This document shows positions 1 through 11,100 of a stretch of 64,000 nucleotides of DNA, piece after piece (the first letter of the stretch is position 1; every line of letters starts with the position of its first letter). The position numbers and the translations under genes are program-made. The notes below the pieces were generated by a model that saw only the letters and a list, made by a program, of their open reading frames with translations, was not told where the DNA came from and did not search any database. Origin of the DNA: Hofstenia miamia. Its lineage: Eukaryota > Xenacoelomorpha > Acoela. Where the stretch lies: NCBI GenBank assembly GCA_004352715.1, contig SCFE01000029.1, positions 2,071,006 through 2,135,005 on the forward strand, given 5' to 3'.

Positions 1-522
1 TTACTTTTTTGAGTAATATGAGATATAAGTGCTGCTTTGTTCCAACATGTCATAAAATATGTACAAATAACCTAAAAATTTGGTTCTTGAATGTTACAGT
101 AAGCAGAAATTTGCAAATTTATTGGTTTAATGCTGTGAATTAAAATGATGCCATAAATCCAGTAAAATACCCTATGTTTGTTTGTGAAAAATGTTTCAAT
201 TCAAAAAATGATACAGTTCCATACAACATCAATCCTCAAACACTATGTATATATATGTATACATACATATATATATATATATTTATATGTACCAGTGTCT
301 ATTTAAAATCATTGTCCATACAAAAAATATATAAATTTCAGAATTTAAATGACCTGATAGGGGTTCATTAAACTGAGTTTGGAGATGTCACTTAGTTTCA
401 CTGGTGTAAGAATGGTGACATGCTTCAAATGTAAACTTGTATACAATTGATGAAACAAGCATCTCTGGAATTGGATCTTTCTTGCAAAATATATTACAGG
501 TCTTCTTAGTTTCTAATATGTA
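1..522. other. non-coding flank left of the LTR element
   Basis: AT-rich sequence with no convincing gene. It holds a short imperfect TA/CATA microsatellite around 244-283. The only open frame is made of that microsatellite and low-complexity sequence and is not supported as coding. Confidence 0.5.
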
Positions 523-525
523 TAT

Positions 526-1436
526 TATAGAGTCACTTGGGGCCCTTATTTTTGCATTCATTTATTAATTCAGTGCTAATTTTTTATTTAATTCAGTAAT
601 TTTAATGATTTTTAGTGTTTTTGAACTTAAGTTTCAAAGTAGTTATTAATTGTCCCCTCAATCAAGTTGAACATGTAATTGCTTGTTTGAATTGCAAGGG
701 AATTGAAGCAAATTTTGTAAAACAGTAAATATTTACCTTTTACTTGTATATAAGTAGGGAAATCATTGTAGCAAATTTAAATAAATTTTGTCTCACTGGA
801 GACCATTTTCTTTTTATTTACTTAATATCTTTAACCTTTTTTAGCTATGGTATTGATTTAATAAGAATGCATTTGTAAGATCCAGCAATAATGTGGGAGG
901 AACTCCACTGTGCCTGGGGCAAAAACTTGCTCCTGGACAGATGGTAGCCCATATTGTGGTTGCTTTAGGGCTAAGTATACATACAGGAAATAAAAAACTG
1001 TTATCATTGATTGGTTTGTACATGCACTTAAGAACAACACAATGCAAATATAATATGCTGTTGGCAAACAAGAATACAGGGCAATTACATGTGATTATAT
1101 TTTATTTAATGAGCTGAGATAAGAAGTACACTGAGCTAAATTTTTTAATGAGCTAGAAATTAATACTAGATACACACAATTAGCACCTTGGCATGTAAGG
1201 ATGGTTTCTCAAGATTTGGCTTCAGCATGATGCCATGTGAATTGGTTGCTATCTGGAATGCCATCTTGGGGAATGGTTTCAGTTTTTTCTATAGTGAAAT
1301 TGGTGAACTACTAATGTTCATTTGTTTTGTTGGAATGTGGGTTACTCTCAGCAATGGTAAATCTTTGCAACCTTCAGTCTGTACTATGTGTTACCCAGTG
1401 CCACTTGAGCTGTTAGATGTGCCCCACAATTCTACA
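526..1436 (+). repeat. 5' long terminal repeat of a Ty3/gypsy-like retrotransposon
   Basis: The segment aligns along its whole length, by eye, with 17481-18389 in the same orientation, with scattered substitutions and small indels (an extra run ATGGCACTCTCC-like in the right copy, 27 bases missing there near 17845). The left boundary is uncertain by a few bases (523-526) because the expected TG end reads TA here. The right boundary is sharp: it ends TCTACA directly before a tRNA-Trp-like primer site, and the right copy diverges at the same base. A TATA-like box and an AATAAA signal lie inside. Small open frames in it are not genes. The two copies differ enough to suggest an old insertion. Confidence 0.85.
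747..754 (+). promoter_or_regulatory. TATA-like box in the 5' LTR
   Basis: TATATAAG is conserved at 17722-17729 in the 3' LTR. An AATAAA polyadenylation-type hexamer follows about 30 bases downstream (around 780; matching 17756-17761). The order TATA then AATAAA is what an LTR promoter and R region would show; function is inferred. Confidence 0.5.
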
Positions 1437-1454
1437 TGGTGACCCTGATGTGAT
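1437..1454 (+). other. primer binding site, tRNA-Trp-like
   Basis: TGGTGACCCTGATGTGAT starts at the base after the LTR. From memory of animal tRNA-Trp(CCA), its 3' end gives TGGTGACCCCGACGTGAT, so 16 of 18 bases agree and both differences are C to T at CpG sites, as expected from methylation-type decay. tRNA-Trp priming is known for the CsRn1 clade of Ty3/gypsy elements, which fits this element, but clade assignment is inference. Confidence 0.75.
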
Positions 1455-1829
1455 TCAGAACTGTTCTTGGTGTTTTCTTACTGTTTTTGTTTCATTCTTT
1501 CCATTGGGTGTGTGAGGCAGCTGGGATGGATTTCCCCTGACCTCAATTTACTTCACCACCAATCAATGCACAACTTTACCTCATATGTAATTCTACACTT
1601 TCAATTCTGTGATCTGAAGCCATTACTGAGCCTTGATTGTTCTTACCATTCTTAGTGCCATATTAGCATTGTCTCATTATTCTAGTAATTGGAATGATTG
1701 CAATACCTATACCTTGCTGCTGTCTGTCAGTTGATTTTGTTTCTTCTATACAGTTGGATGTTTCTCCCACATTGTTGGAATTGTTTTTGGAACCTTTTTC
1801 TTATTTTACTTTTACTTACTCTTGTTCTT

Positions 1830-3480
1830 ATGGATGTGGATTTTTCTATTTCTCATAATGGGACCCCCTCTTGGGACATCCCCTGTGTAAGTGTTGGCAG
1901 CCTGGATGCTGCCCCTCACACCACTGGATTTGATTCTGCTGTTGTTTTACCTACACCTACTCCCACCAAACCTGTTTCTGCTATGTCTACACCCTCCGAA
2001 GTTTTTCAACAAGAGATCCCCACTTCTGCTACCTTGTTGAACCTGTTTATTTTGTATATGCCATTGTTGCCTCTTCTAGAGTTACCAACAACCAAAGTTG
2101 AACAGCTTAGAGAAGCCCTTTCCAAGCAGATTTCCCAGCGCCACTTCTACAATTTTGTCTTGATGCCTTGCAGGCAGAGCTATGACAACAAGCCACTGCA
2201 GCTTGGCAGCATGAGAGATGCTTGCTTGATTTGATTTTGGCATTAGAGATGCAAGTTCAAGAACCTACCCCATATTCTCCACCAATCTTGCTAGGAGAGC
2301 CTGAGTACATAACTCATGCCTTTTGGATAATGCTCTTGACACTCTCTCTGAAAGATTTTCAAGTATTATTTCACAAATGTTTTCTGCTCACTTTTCTTAG
2401 GCTCTGACAGCACCTACTATGACTCCAGTGATGCTGCCATTTGTTACCCCCATTACCTCTTTTACAGTTGGAGACCCTACATTCACCCAGTCAGCTCTCA
2501 TGCAAGTTTTGACATTAACAACCATAGTTATGCCAGGCCCTTGTACCCTGAGCACAACAGTAGTGCCCACAGCACCTGTCAGTGTCACAGTTACTCCAAC
2601 TGCTATGATCACTTCACCTCCTCCCCTGAGTAACCCTATCATGTCCATGACAACTCATTGACCACACTTTACCCACTCAATGTTACCCACAGAAGCATCT
2701 GGAGGCAAATCAGCAAACCTTTTCAATCCACACTCTGTGTTGCCCAAATTTACTGGAAAAATTGACAAGATCTCACAGTCATTTGAAAAGTGGCTCTTCC
2801 TCTTTGAGCTCACTATGAAACAATATAAAGCTACACAGGATGCTGCTGCTGCTCAATTCCCCATGTACCTGCAAGGCCTCACATACAATCAGTAAATGAT
2901 GTTGGACAGAGAGGTCAAAACAAATTATCAACTACTCATTGGTCATTTTGAGGACCATTACAAGGCGCCACATATAAAGCAGCAATATAAGACCCTCTTA
3001 TGTGATCTCTCCTTCAAAAGGGGAGATGATGTCAGGACCTATATCACACAGGTTGACAGACTATTTCACCTTAGCAAGCTGATGCCAGAATACTCACAAC
3101 ATGATCTCTTTTTGTACATCTGTTGGGGGTTCCCCTCCACCATTTGGAGCCATCTCAAACTCAAGTGTAATCTGGAGGATGACTTGAACTCCATCATCAA
3201 AAAGGTGATGAGCATAGTCTATATATTGCAAAATACAACTCGCATTGAAAAAGATGCTGGAGATCTAAGGACAGGTCAGACAGCCCCCAAACTGCCAACC
3301 TTTTTGAGTTCATCTGTAGTACAGAAGAAACTTGATAATGAAGTAATGTGTTGTGGACAATTAGGTCACATTCAGACTCAGTGTGGTGCAGCTATTTGTC
3401 TATTGGCTAATGGAGATGGTTTCATTATTGAAGAGCCGTCAACTGAAGTGCGTACTCCCACCCCTACCCAGTCAAGTCTG
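1830..3480 (+). pseudogene. decayed Gag-like polyprotein of LTR retrotransposon
   Basis: Open pieces in more than one frame read as a Gag. The first piece starts at the ATG at 1830 and runs to about 2217 (Pro/Thr-rich). A second Pro/Thr/Val-rich low-complexity stretch covers 2419-2660. A capsid-like part follows at 2680-2892 (FTGKIDKISQSFEKWLFLFE), interrupted by an in-frame TAA at 2893-2895 and continuing in frame to 3490 (phrases LLIGHFEDHYKAPHIKQQY and GDDVRTYITQVDRLF). Near the end CCGQLGHIQTQC keeps C-X4-H-X4-C of a retroviral zinc knuckle, but the first cysteine of the CCHC motif is not in its usual place. At least one nonsense codon and one or more frameshifts mean no intact protein is made. 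Family recognition rests on the capsid-then-knuckle order and on the protease downstream. Confidence 0.7.
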
Positions 3481-3539
3481 TTAGTCATTTAAATTAGATG
3501 GAGCACCGCCTCCTGAAAACTGTGTGCATGATGTCCTAG

Positions 3540-4030
3540 TAATCACCTTGTTATTGCATACCAATGTCATCCCTGTGGATGTGAACAGACTTTTAATTAA
3601 TGTCACAATCAATACAGGAGCCTCTGCTTCCATAATAAGTGACACCTGATGTGACAAGCTTTGCTTGGAGAGAGAGTCTATTGCCATCTACAGCATGCTT
3701 GCTGGATGCTTTGGGAAATACTATCTCATTGAAAGGTCAGGTAAATAACCTTGAACTACAAATTTGTCAGAAGTATTTCCAAATGGATCTCATTGTTATA
3801 GACACTTGTGATAGGCCCTTGCCATATGATATCATCCTCAGCAACAATTTTCTTGAAAAGAACGCCTGTGTTATAGACTATGGAAATAATACTATCTTGA
3901 TCTGTGAATGTGAGCCTCAGGAGGAGCTTACTGCAATCTGTAACCAAGAAATCTTGCTAACACTATCTGAAAGTATTGTTGTGGAACCCTGGCCATTACT
4001 AACTCTCCTTATGAGGGCAACATTATGATC
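3540..4030 (+). pseudogene. decayed retropepsin-like aspartic protease
   Basis: VTINTGASASIISD at 3602-3643 matches the active-site region of retrotransposon aspartic proteases (normally D-T/S-G-A), but the catalytic Asp is replaced by Asn (codon AAT at 3611-3613). A TGA follows at 3647-3649. After a frameshift the reading continues in another frame to 4028 with PYDIILSNNFLEKNACVIDY, corresponding to the second conserved strand of retropepsins (usually I-L-G-x-D/N-F-L). The missing Asp, stop and frameshift show that it is dead. It lies between Gag and RT, the usual gypsy order. Confidence 0.7.
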
Positions 4031-4199
4031 TCTGGACAAAGAGGGAAATGCCTTCCAGGCATACACTTTTCCCCAGACCTCTGCTTGTCTGATTAGAATG
4101 GATCCAACAAAGATCTCTATTGTCACAACTCTGGTCCAACTTGAAATGAAAGCCACTGCTTGTCTGCCTGTTCTCACTGTGATTCACAATCTGAGTGAA

Positions 4200-4445
4200 C
4201 CCAGTGATCCAGTGCAGATCCCAGTGGTCAATGAAAAAACTCACAGAAACCTGAGTCCCTAAGAATGTGATTCACTCTCTGCTCTCTTGCACCAGCACCA
4301 TGATGTGTTTAACTATGGCTCAATTAGCATTGGTAAGGCTGTCAGGGAACAACATGCAATTACAACTAAAAGTGATTGCCCCATTTGGTTGCCAGTTTGG
4401 AAAGTGCCAAAAAACCTACGTGCAGAGTGGATCTCAATGATCTTT
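4200..4445 (+). pseudogene. start of the reverse transcriptase region, truncated by a LINE
   Basis: The frame at 4287-4440 reads LLHQHHDVFNYGSIS, then a stretch like the conserved lead-in to Ty3/gypsy reverse transcriptase (DVF..., HAITT, IWLPVWKVP, LRAEW), where family members have DVF, H.I.T, RR.P and the first finger residues. An in-frame TAA at 4261-4263 separates it from the protease side. Similarity stops near 4445, where base composition jumps to GC-rich LINE 5' sequence. The palm motifs (including YxDD) are absent. Confidence 0.6.
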
Positions 4446-5263
4446 CATGCGCAACACAGCACTCTGGCGAAAACCAAATAGTGCCCTAGCCTCTGACTGA
4501 TTGAGAGTTCTTCGCTGCCTCCTCGTGGCGAGATCCGGATAGTCAATCCTAGTACACACCCTGTACAGGTTCTAGAGTTGATGAACAAAATGCCTAGAAC
4601 TCCCCCTTCTGCGGAGCGGCGAACCCTTAAGGGGAAATGTAGCTAAAAGGAATGAGTACAAAAGTGAATAGAACCAGATACTTGCTACCACAAGGGCGTG
4701 TGGGACACAGGACTGATCAACGCGATCAGGGACGTCCAACCAGATTTGGTCTATTCAATGTTCGAACTCTAAACGACGATCACACCCTTGAATCATTGGT
4801 TAACACCATGATCTCAAGAGGCCTGGATTTGGTATTGTTGTGTGAGACACACCTTAAAGGTGAAGTGGCTAGGGAAGTGCACAGGGGATACTACTTGTAT
4901 AGTATTGGACATGGCACTTTGGCAAGGGATGGAGTTGGTTTCTTAATTAGCCCCCGGTTAGTTAAGCTTAAACCTGTATTCCATCCCGACACTCCTAGAA
5001 CGGCGAGGCTAACCTTTCAAAGTAGTCTATTTTCAGGTATAAGGGACTTAATTGTTGCTTATGCACCAACTGAATCTCATTCTACAGAGAAAGAAGTGGC
5101 TGAGTTCTACAGCAATCTTTCCAGGGTCATATCTGCGTGTCGACCTAAACGGAAGTTCCTCGTGGCCGGGGATTTTAACTGCAGGGTTGGTGGCACCTTG
5201 AGCTCTATACCTGGAGTGACAGGAGGCTTCACCACCTCTCAGGATAGTACACCGAATGGTGTA
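4446..5263 (+). mobile_element. 5' end of a non-LTR retrotransposon (RTE/CR1-like LINE) inserted in the gypsy element
   Basis: At about 4446 the sequence changes to a more GC-rich leader (CCTCCTCGTGGCGAGATCC region) and then an endonuclease ORF. The 5' leader ahead of the ORF suggests the copy retains its 5' end. The rest (reverse transcriptase, 3' tail) would fall in the 1000-base N gap. On the far side of the gap neither LINE nor gypsy sequence is recognisable, so the far end is unknown. Confidence 0.6.
4652..5263 (+). CDS. LINE apurinic-type endonuclease domain (partial ORF2)
   Basis: About 204 residues are readable before the gap. Conserved steps of the APE/exonuclease-III-like endonuclease of non-LTR retrotransposons are in order: FNVRTL (Asn of motif 1), LVLLCETHLKG (metal-binding Glu, usual form Q-E-T), DGVGFLI, then IVAYAPTES (catalytic Tyr region) and AGDFNCRVGG (the GDFN metal-binding/catalytic motif). 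The ATG at 4652 leaves a basic leader of about 30 residues before the domain. The wording is closest to RTE-like and CR1-like families, but the clade cannot be fixed without the RT. This part has no internal stop, so the copy is younger than the host gypsy remnant. The enzyme nicks target DNA for target-primed reverse transcription. Confidence 0.8.
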
Positions 5264-6263
5264 NNNNNNNNNNNNNNNNNNNNNNNNNNNNNNNNNNNNN
5301 NNNNNNNNNNNNNNNNNNNNNNNNNNNNNNNNNNNNNNNNNNNNNNNNNNNNNNNNNNNNNNNNNNNNNNNNNNNNNNNNNNNNNNNNNNNNNNNNNNNN
5401 NNNNNNNNNNNNNNNNNNNNNNNNNNNNNNNNNNNNNNNNNNNNNNNNNNNNNNNNNNNNNNNNNNNNNNNNNNNNNNNNNNNNNNNNNNNNNNNNNNNN
5501 NNNNNNNNNNNNNNNNNNNNNNNNNNNNNNNNNNNNNNNNNNNNNNNNNNNNNNNNNNNNNNNNNNNNNNNNNNNNNNNNNNNNNNNNNNNNNNNNNNNN
5601 NNNNNNNNNNNNNNNNNNNNNNNNNNNNNNNNNNNNNNNNNNNNNNNNNNNNNNNNNNNNNNNNNNNNNNNNNNNNNNNNNNNNNNNNNNNNNNNNNNNN
5701 NNNNNNNNNNNNNNNNNNNNNNNNNNNNNNNNNNNNNNNNNNNNNNNNNNNNNNNNNNNNNNNNNNNNNNNNNNNNNNNNNNNNNNNNNNNNNNNNNNNN
5801 NNNNNNNNNNNNNNNNNNNNNNNNNNNNNNNNNNNNNNNNNNNNNNNNNNNNNNNNNNNNNNNNNNNNNNNNNNNNNNNNNNNNNNNNNNNNNNNNNNNN
5901 NNNNNNNNNNNNNNNNNNNNNNNNNNNNNNNNNNNNNNNNNNNNNNNNNNNNNNNNNNNNNNNNNNNNNNNNNNNNNNNNNNNNNNNNNNNNNNNNNNNN
6001 NNNNNNNNNNNNNNNNNNNNNNNNNNNNNNNNNNNNNNNNNNNNNNNNNNNNNNNNNNNNNNNNNNNNNNNNNNNNNNNNNNNNNNNNNNNNNNNNNNNN
6101 NNNNNNNNNNNNNNNNNNNNNNNNNNNNNNNNNNNNNNNNNNNNNNNNNNNNNNNNNNNNNNNNNNNNNNNNNNNNNNNNNNNNNNNNNNNNNNNNNNNN
6201 NNNNNNNNNNNNNNNNNNNNNNNNNNNNNNNNNNNNNNNNNNNNNNNNNNNNNNNNNNNNNNN
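5264..6263. other. assembly gap (1000 N)
   Basis: A run of exactly 1000 N, probably a placeholder of arbitrary size. Long open frames drawn through it are artefacts. Confidence 0.99.
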
Positions 6264-7140
6264 TACATATATTTGGAAAAGCGTTATAGGCAACAAATTG
6301 AATTATTAACAGATAAAGCAATTGTTTACACATTTGTGGGTATTCGAGTCCAAAAAAATGTTGCAATGGTTTTTGGGACATTTGAAGGTATAAAATGCTA
6401 ATACTATTGGAAGGTTTCCCCCGTATTCAACTCTGATGCAATTTGTTTAGCATAATTTGTACTTTGTATTTTATTTTAGAACTTACAGATTTTCACTAAA
6501 GATTTCTTCCTTTCAGGAAGAATTTTTAAAAGTAGCAAGACAAGCCATTCATTTACGTAAAGAACACGTTTCTATAAAAATTGATTCAATTTTTGTGTAC
6601 AGGTAATAATTTTATGTTTTATGAAATTTTTTCGGGAGAAGTATACTAAATGTACTCAATTCTCAACTTTTTAAGCAATTTTTAAGTTTCTTAAAAATTT
6701 AAATTAAATTATTATTAATAGCCATATTCGATTTAGCCGATTTAATTAATAATATTATTATGATTAAAAGAAATAGTTTTTACTATAAGTAAGTAGTCAG
6801 ATCTCAACCTCCTTCACATCTAGCATATTTCTCCCTTAGTGATATTGTTTCCTTATATGCTTTTTCAAGGGCTACATTTGGTTATTATAATCGTTGTTCG
6901 ATTTCTTTGCAACAGCTTTCCGAAATATTGTGCCTGCCATCATTTTGGTACTGTTCAATTACTTCAGAGCGATTATTGTACGGTCATCGTCTTACAGAAA
7001 GAGTTAAAGTTTCTGTTAGAAGAAATTTCAAAAAATTTCTTATTGTTTCTGACCAGAAGAAAGTTGAAAAATTATCCGTTGAAACTGTTTTCATACATTT
7101 TAAGTGGGCATTTATTCAGTTTGATTTAAATAAATTGTGA
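6264..7140 (+). other. exon-like fragments, unrecognised
   Basis: Right after the gap an open frame (KAIVYTFVGIRVQKNVAMVF) ends at GAAG/GTATAA near 6389, a plausible splice donor. A second open block, about 6521-6601, is preceded by TTTCCTTTCAG and followed by CAG/GTAATA. A third open stretch (about 6916-7139) follows TTTGCAACAG. Codon phases can be made to fit for the first two, but no known family is recognised, and the third can be read in two frames. It could be a host gene cut by the gap or a captured transposon ORF. Confidence 0.25.
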
Positions 7141-7150
7141 TTTTGTTGAA

Positions 7151-7849
7151 ATGGCTGATATTCAATTTCTTTTTAGCAATTCCTTTTGTTCAACATTTTG
7201 CAAATCCTCTCAATTTCAGAAGTTTAACCACGTTGGTTCTTTTAAGATTTCCAATTCATTTATTATAAACAACAGTTTTCAACAAGTGATAACCAAGCTA
7301 AATGAATATTTCCTCAAAAACTCTTTTAAAATTCGTTTAGATATATGTAATCATTTAATTTTAGATAATTTTTCTAAACTAAAACGGACAAAATCTTCCA
7401 AGTATAAAAAACTTCAAGGTCGTAAAAAGGCACAATTTTTATCTGAAGTGCACGAATGGTTTATAAGAGAAAGTTTTTTGGTGAATTCACATCAAATTTG
7501 TGGAGATTATAATAATGCAATGCAGCAAATTCAAAAGCAAAAACATCTTTGTGAGGCATTAATAACCAGGGTAAACGAACTTTTGCAAATCGTTGATTCC
7601 AAAAACGAAGAATTCGAAAACTTTAAAAATGAAAGTTTCAATGAAATTTCCAATCTCATAGCTCAAAATGAACGTCTTTCCCAAACAATGAATATGTTTA
7701 CTGATATTGATTATAGTAATACGTCAAAACTCAACTTTTTTCAAGCGAAAACTCGATTGCGAAGCACAATGAAGTGCAAATTGAAAAATTCTACAGTCCC
7801 AAGCTCTCTGAACTTCGTAATCCAACTAACACTCGTTGATTTTGGTTGA
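7151..7849 (+). CDS. unrecognised 232-aa ORF with a coiled-coil-like middle
   Basis: The longest clean ORF in the first 28 kb outside mobile elements. The N-terminal 90 residues are hydrophilic and Ser/Asn/Phe-rich. A basic patch follows (KLKRTKSSKYKKLQGRKKAQ, about 81-100), and then residues about 120-185 are rich in Gln, Glu, Lys and Leu with heptad-like spacing, suggesting a coiled coil. Near its end another plus frame reads as a sensible continuation (FYSPKLSELRNPTNTR) before stops, so the stop at 7847 may follow a frameshift in a decayed, longer gene. I do not recognise the family; a domesticated or dying transposon protein and a taxon-restricted host gene are both possible. Confidence 0.35.
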   Translation: MADIQFLFSNSFCSTFCKSSQFQKFNHVGSFKISNSFIINNSFQQVITKLNEYFLKNSFKIRLDICNHLILDNFSKLKRTKSSKYKKLQGRKKAQFLSEVHEWFIRESFLVNSHQICGDYNNAMQQIQKQKHLCEALITRVNELLQIVDSKNEEFENFKNESFNEISNLIAQNERLSQTMNMFTDIDYSNTSKLNFFQAKTRLRSTMKCKLKNSTVPSSLNFVIQLTLVDFG

Positions 7850-8071
7850 AAGTTGCGACATTGGAAACGTTTTCGAAACTGAATCTGTACATTCTTGTAT
7901 GATTTTTTCGCAAAATAGTTCTTCAGAGAGAATATCTCTGCTGATTTGTACAAAACATTTTTGGTACAACTATAGCTGCAAACGATCATCCATAGGTTCA
8001 CCATTCACATCTTGCAACATAAAAATGCATTTGTTATCTAATAAAATATTGGTAAGCATCTTTTTGGGGTC

Positions 8072-8075
<4 letters not shown>

Positions 8076-8110
<35 letters not shown>
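8076..8110. repeat. (TA)n microsatellite
   Basis: Uninterrupted alternating TA of about 35 bases. Confidence 0.95.
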
Positions 8111-8112
<2 letters not shown>

Positions 8113-11100
8113 TTTCATACTTACATCCTGTTAATAGAAGAACAATGAAGGACAATCGAATTGCTTTTTGCCTACTCTCGTGCATGTATGTATGCACAAT
8201 GACTTTCAATTACCCCTTTTATATTAAGTTGATTGAAAGAAGAGTTTTCTCAAATTGAAACGCCGAATTTTTTAGATACACTTGATTTCAAGAAGTTTAA
8301 AATACGTTTAGTGTCGTTTGTCATTTGCGTATTATGTATTAGAACTTATTTTCACTGTATGAAATACATGTATCCATTTGTCAATTCTAGTCTATATAGA
8401 TTTGTGATATGTGGCTAGAGCTTTTTAGTGCCACACCCGCCCTACGAAAAATATATTAGGACCCGTACCCACCCATATCCGAAAATTTACCCCTTCCAAG
8501 AAATAAAATTTTGTTTTCTGCTATTAGACGAAATTTCGGACACAATTCTCATTCATTATATGTTAGTTTTTTTCAACATTTTATTTATAATTTGTTTTTT
8601 ACAAAATGTTATTTAACCCTAAGCTGCTCATTACATCCATAAAAATACAATCGGATTTGTCCACATTTGAAACAATTTTTTCCAAACCTATTAAGCAATT
8701 GGGAAATACTTTGATATTTTCACTATAAATCAGATTTTTGCACAAACTTTCAAGTTCTTCATATAATAAAGTGGTCTAAGACCCCTTGAAGAACAGCTAG
8801 CTCCAGCTATTTTGTTTTCTTCTGTTGAGGGGTCTGTGGAGTATAAATATATGTCCTGTTAAGAATACATAAAGCATGCAATTTATTCTTAAGTGTTTCC
8901 ATATATATTACACTATGAGAATATTTAGTTCAACCGCAAATTGAAAAAAGTGTTTTTCTGTTCAAATGAAGTAAGATAGCAAGTTCTGAACTCCAGTTTG
9001 TTTGACGTTTGCATTTATAAAAATATTTCAAACTTTTAATTAAGCCAGTGGTTCTAGTTAAACAATGTAGCAAGAAAAATTTTCTAGATTGTTATAAAAT
9101 TCTTTACTACAAACTAAATCTTTGATTAATATCTGGAAAATGTTGTCTTTCGTTTGAAATTTCCATCAATTTAAAATAAAATTAGTGATTTCAAAATATT
9201 TCACGTTGATAAAAAATATTAAAACCTATATTTACACACTAGATTAAAAGATTCTAAAACGTATTTTGGGTAATCAAGTTTTAGGAAAATGAGATCTGAT
9301 CTACCTTTTCTCCTTAAATTAAATGATAGATTTCCTCAAAAATTCATTGGAAGTAAAATATTTTTTCAACAAAAGCAGGTTTGTAAAATATCACATTTGC
9401 AAAACAATATTTGACCACTTTAAAAAATTTCACGCGTCGCCCTTGTACGGTTTTTTGTGTTTTTATTGTTTGGCCCAATCCAGCCCAACCCAAAAGTTTT
9501 GCGTGAGATGCCTGAACCTATGATTTGATTTACCAACCCATTTACAGCTCTGTTGCATGGTAGTTATTTTTTAATTTCTGCCAGTTTTCCAATACTTCGG
9601 TCCATATTAGGCCTTACGCTGCACTGCCCTGGCCATGTTCATCTTTGTGCCTGGCACAACTCGGCTTTGGTTTTGATTAAAAAATTTCACGTTCGAAAAA
9701 TTAATATTTGGCTTAGTTAAATTAGATTATTTTAGGTTAGGCATTAGCATCGGTACATTAGCGTCTAACTCTGGGGGCTCGAGGAGGGCTTAAGCCCGTC
9801 TTTTCTTGAAAACCAAAATTTTTGCATAATATAAAGTTTTTATGTTTTTTGAATTTTGAAGTTGTTTTAGAACATTTTAAAACTAATTGTTACGCAATTG
9901 TTATTATAATTACTGGAATTTTCAAAAAACCTCCTGATTATTATGATGGTAATTCACAAATGAGATTTCAAACCAATAAGTGCTGGCTGGAATGTCATAT
10001 AACAATGGCTACAATAAATAAGATACAATTTATAACCAAATACAATTTGTTTGTTGCAAACTAAAATTTGAAACTATTTTACAAAAGCCGGAAAGGCAAA
10101 AATTGCTGTAAATATCTTCCCACAATAAACTTATCAAATCATGACTTTTGTCATTATAGCGACATGCAACTGTATTACATTGTTTCAGATTTGAAGAAGA
10201 CAACTTGCAATAAAGTTTTCTTTCTAATGCGGAAGAAGGCCACCTATTGAGATCAGTCGTTAACCAAAAAACTGAAACTGTATTCTCAATTAAAAACCGA
10301 AATTATTAACGCATTTTTTACTTTCTTGAATGGGAAATATTTTGACTCTCGGCAACTGTTGCAAAATTGCGTTGTTAATACGTATAACGTACGTGCACAT
10401 TTAGCATTAGAAAGCTTTGAAAAATTACTAAAAGCATGCTGCAAACAGAATCTTTGTGCCAGGTTCTGATCCGACACCGAAAACTACTTTTTTTGAGAAA
10501 TGCAACGCGATTGCGTACTGAAGAAAGTATGCCTTTCACTATGAAATTCAATTAAGAGCATGAGCTAAGCCCCCTCATTCAAAGCAACAATTTGATAAAG
10601 CCTTTCAAGGAATTCAAAAAAATTAAATAAATAACAAAGGAAATTTTAAATTTAGCTCCTCCAAATCTTAAATGCTGAACTCGCCGCAGACTAATTTTTG
10701 TTACTAGTAGCTTGAATTACTAAATATTTTAACAGCACATAGTAAATTGTTATAGATTAAGAAAAGCCTAGTGAGTGAAAAATATTTTTCAACCGTGGTG
10801 TAACTTATTTTTATACAGCTTTTGTCTTTCTAAAAGAACAAAGAGTTTTCCCACATTTTCAAACACTTTTCTCCGAATTTGCAAATTATTAGTGAATGTG
10901 CACCCATTAAATCAAAATTGGATTGCAGCACTTGAAAATTCTGATTTCTTGAAATGCAATCAAAATTTTCCCTAAAATTATAGCTCAAATAATCATGATT
11001 TTGGAATCCCATGGGGTATCAGCTAACCTCAAATTTCTCTTTACCATTTTATTGCCTAAGCCACAATAAGAATCTCCCTGCACGAAGTCAGAGATTGTGC

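Larger units (their letters stand above)
523..4445 (+). mobile_element. 5' half of a Ty3/gypsy-type LTR retrotransposon (CsRn1-like?)
   Basis: Order: LTR, tRNA-Trp-like primer site, Gag, protease, start of RT, all on the plus strand and all decayed. A 3' LTR of the same family and some 3' internal sequence lie at 16584-18389. Whether both halves are one insertion or two copies cannot be settled here. The two outer flanks are compatible with a 4-bp ATAT duplication, but they sit in TA-rich sequence, so this is weak. Confidence 0.75.

Noticed and set aside
1188-1655. Open frames in the left LTR and just after it
   Set aside because: The first is shared with the right LTR and lies in non-coding LTR sequence; the second overlaps the primer site and leader.
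4652-6401. Long open frames of 355-545 codons across 5264-6263
   Set aside because: They are created by translating the N gap; only the first 204 codons (endonuclease) on the plus strand are real sequence.
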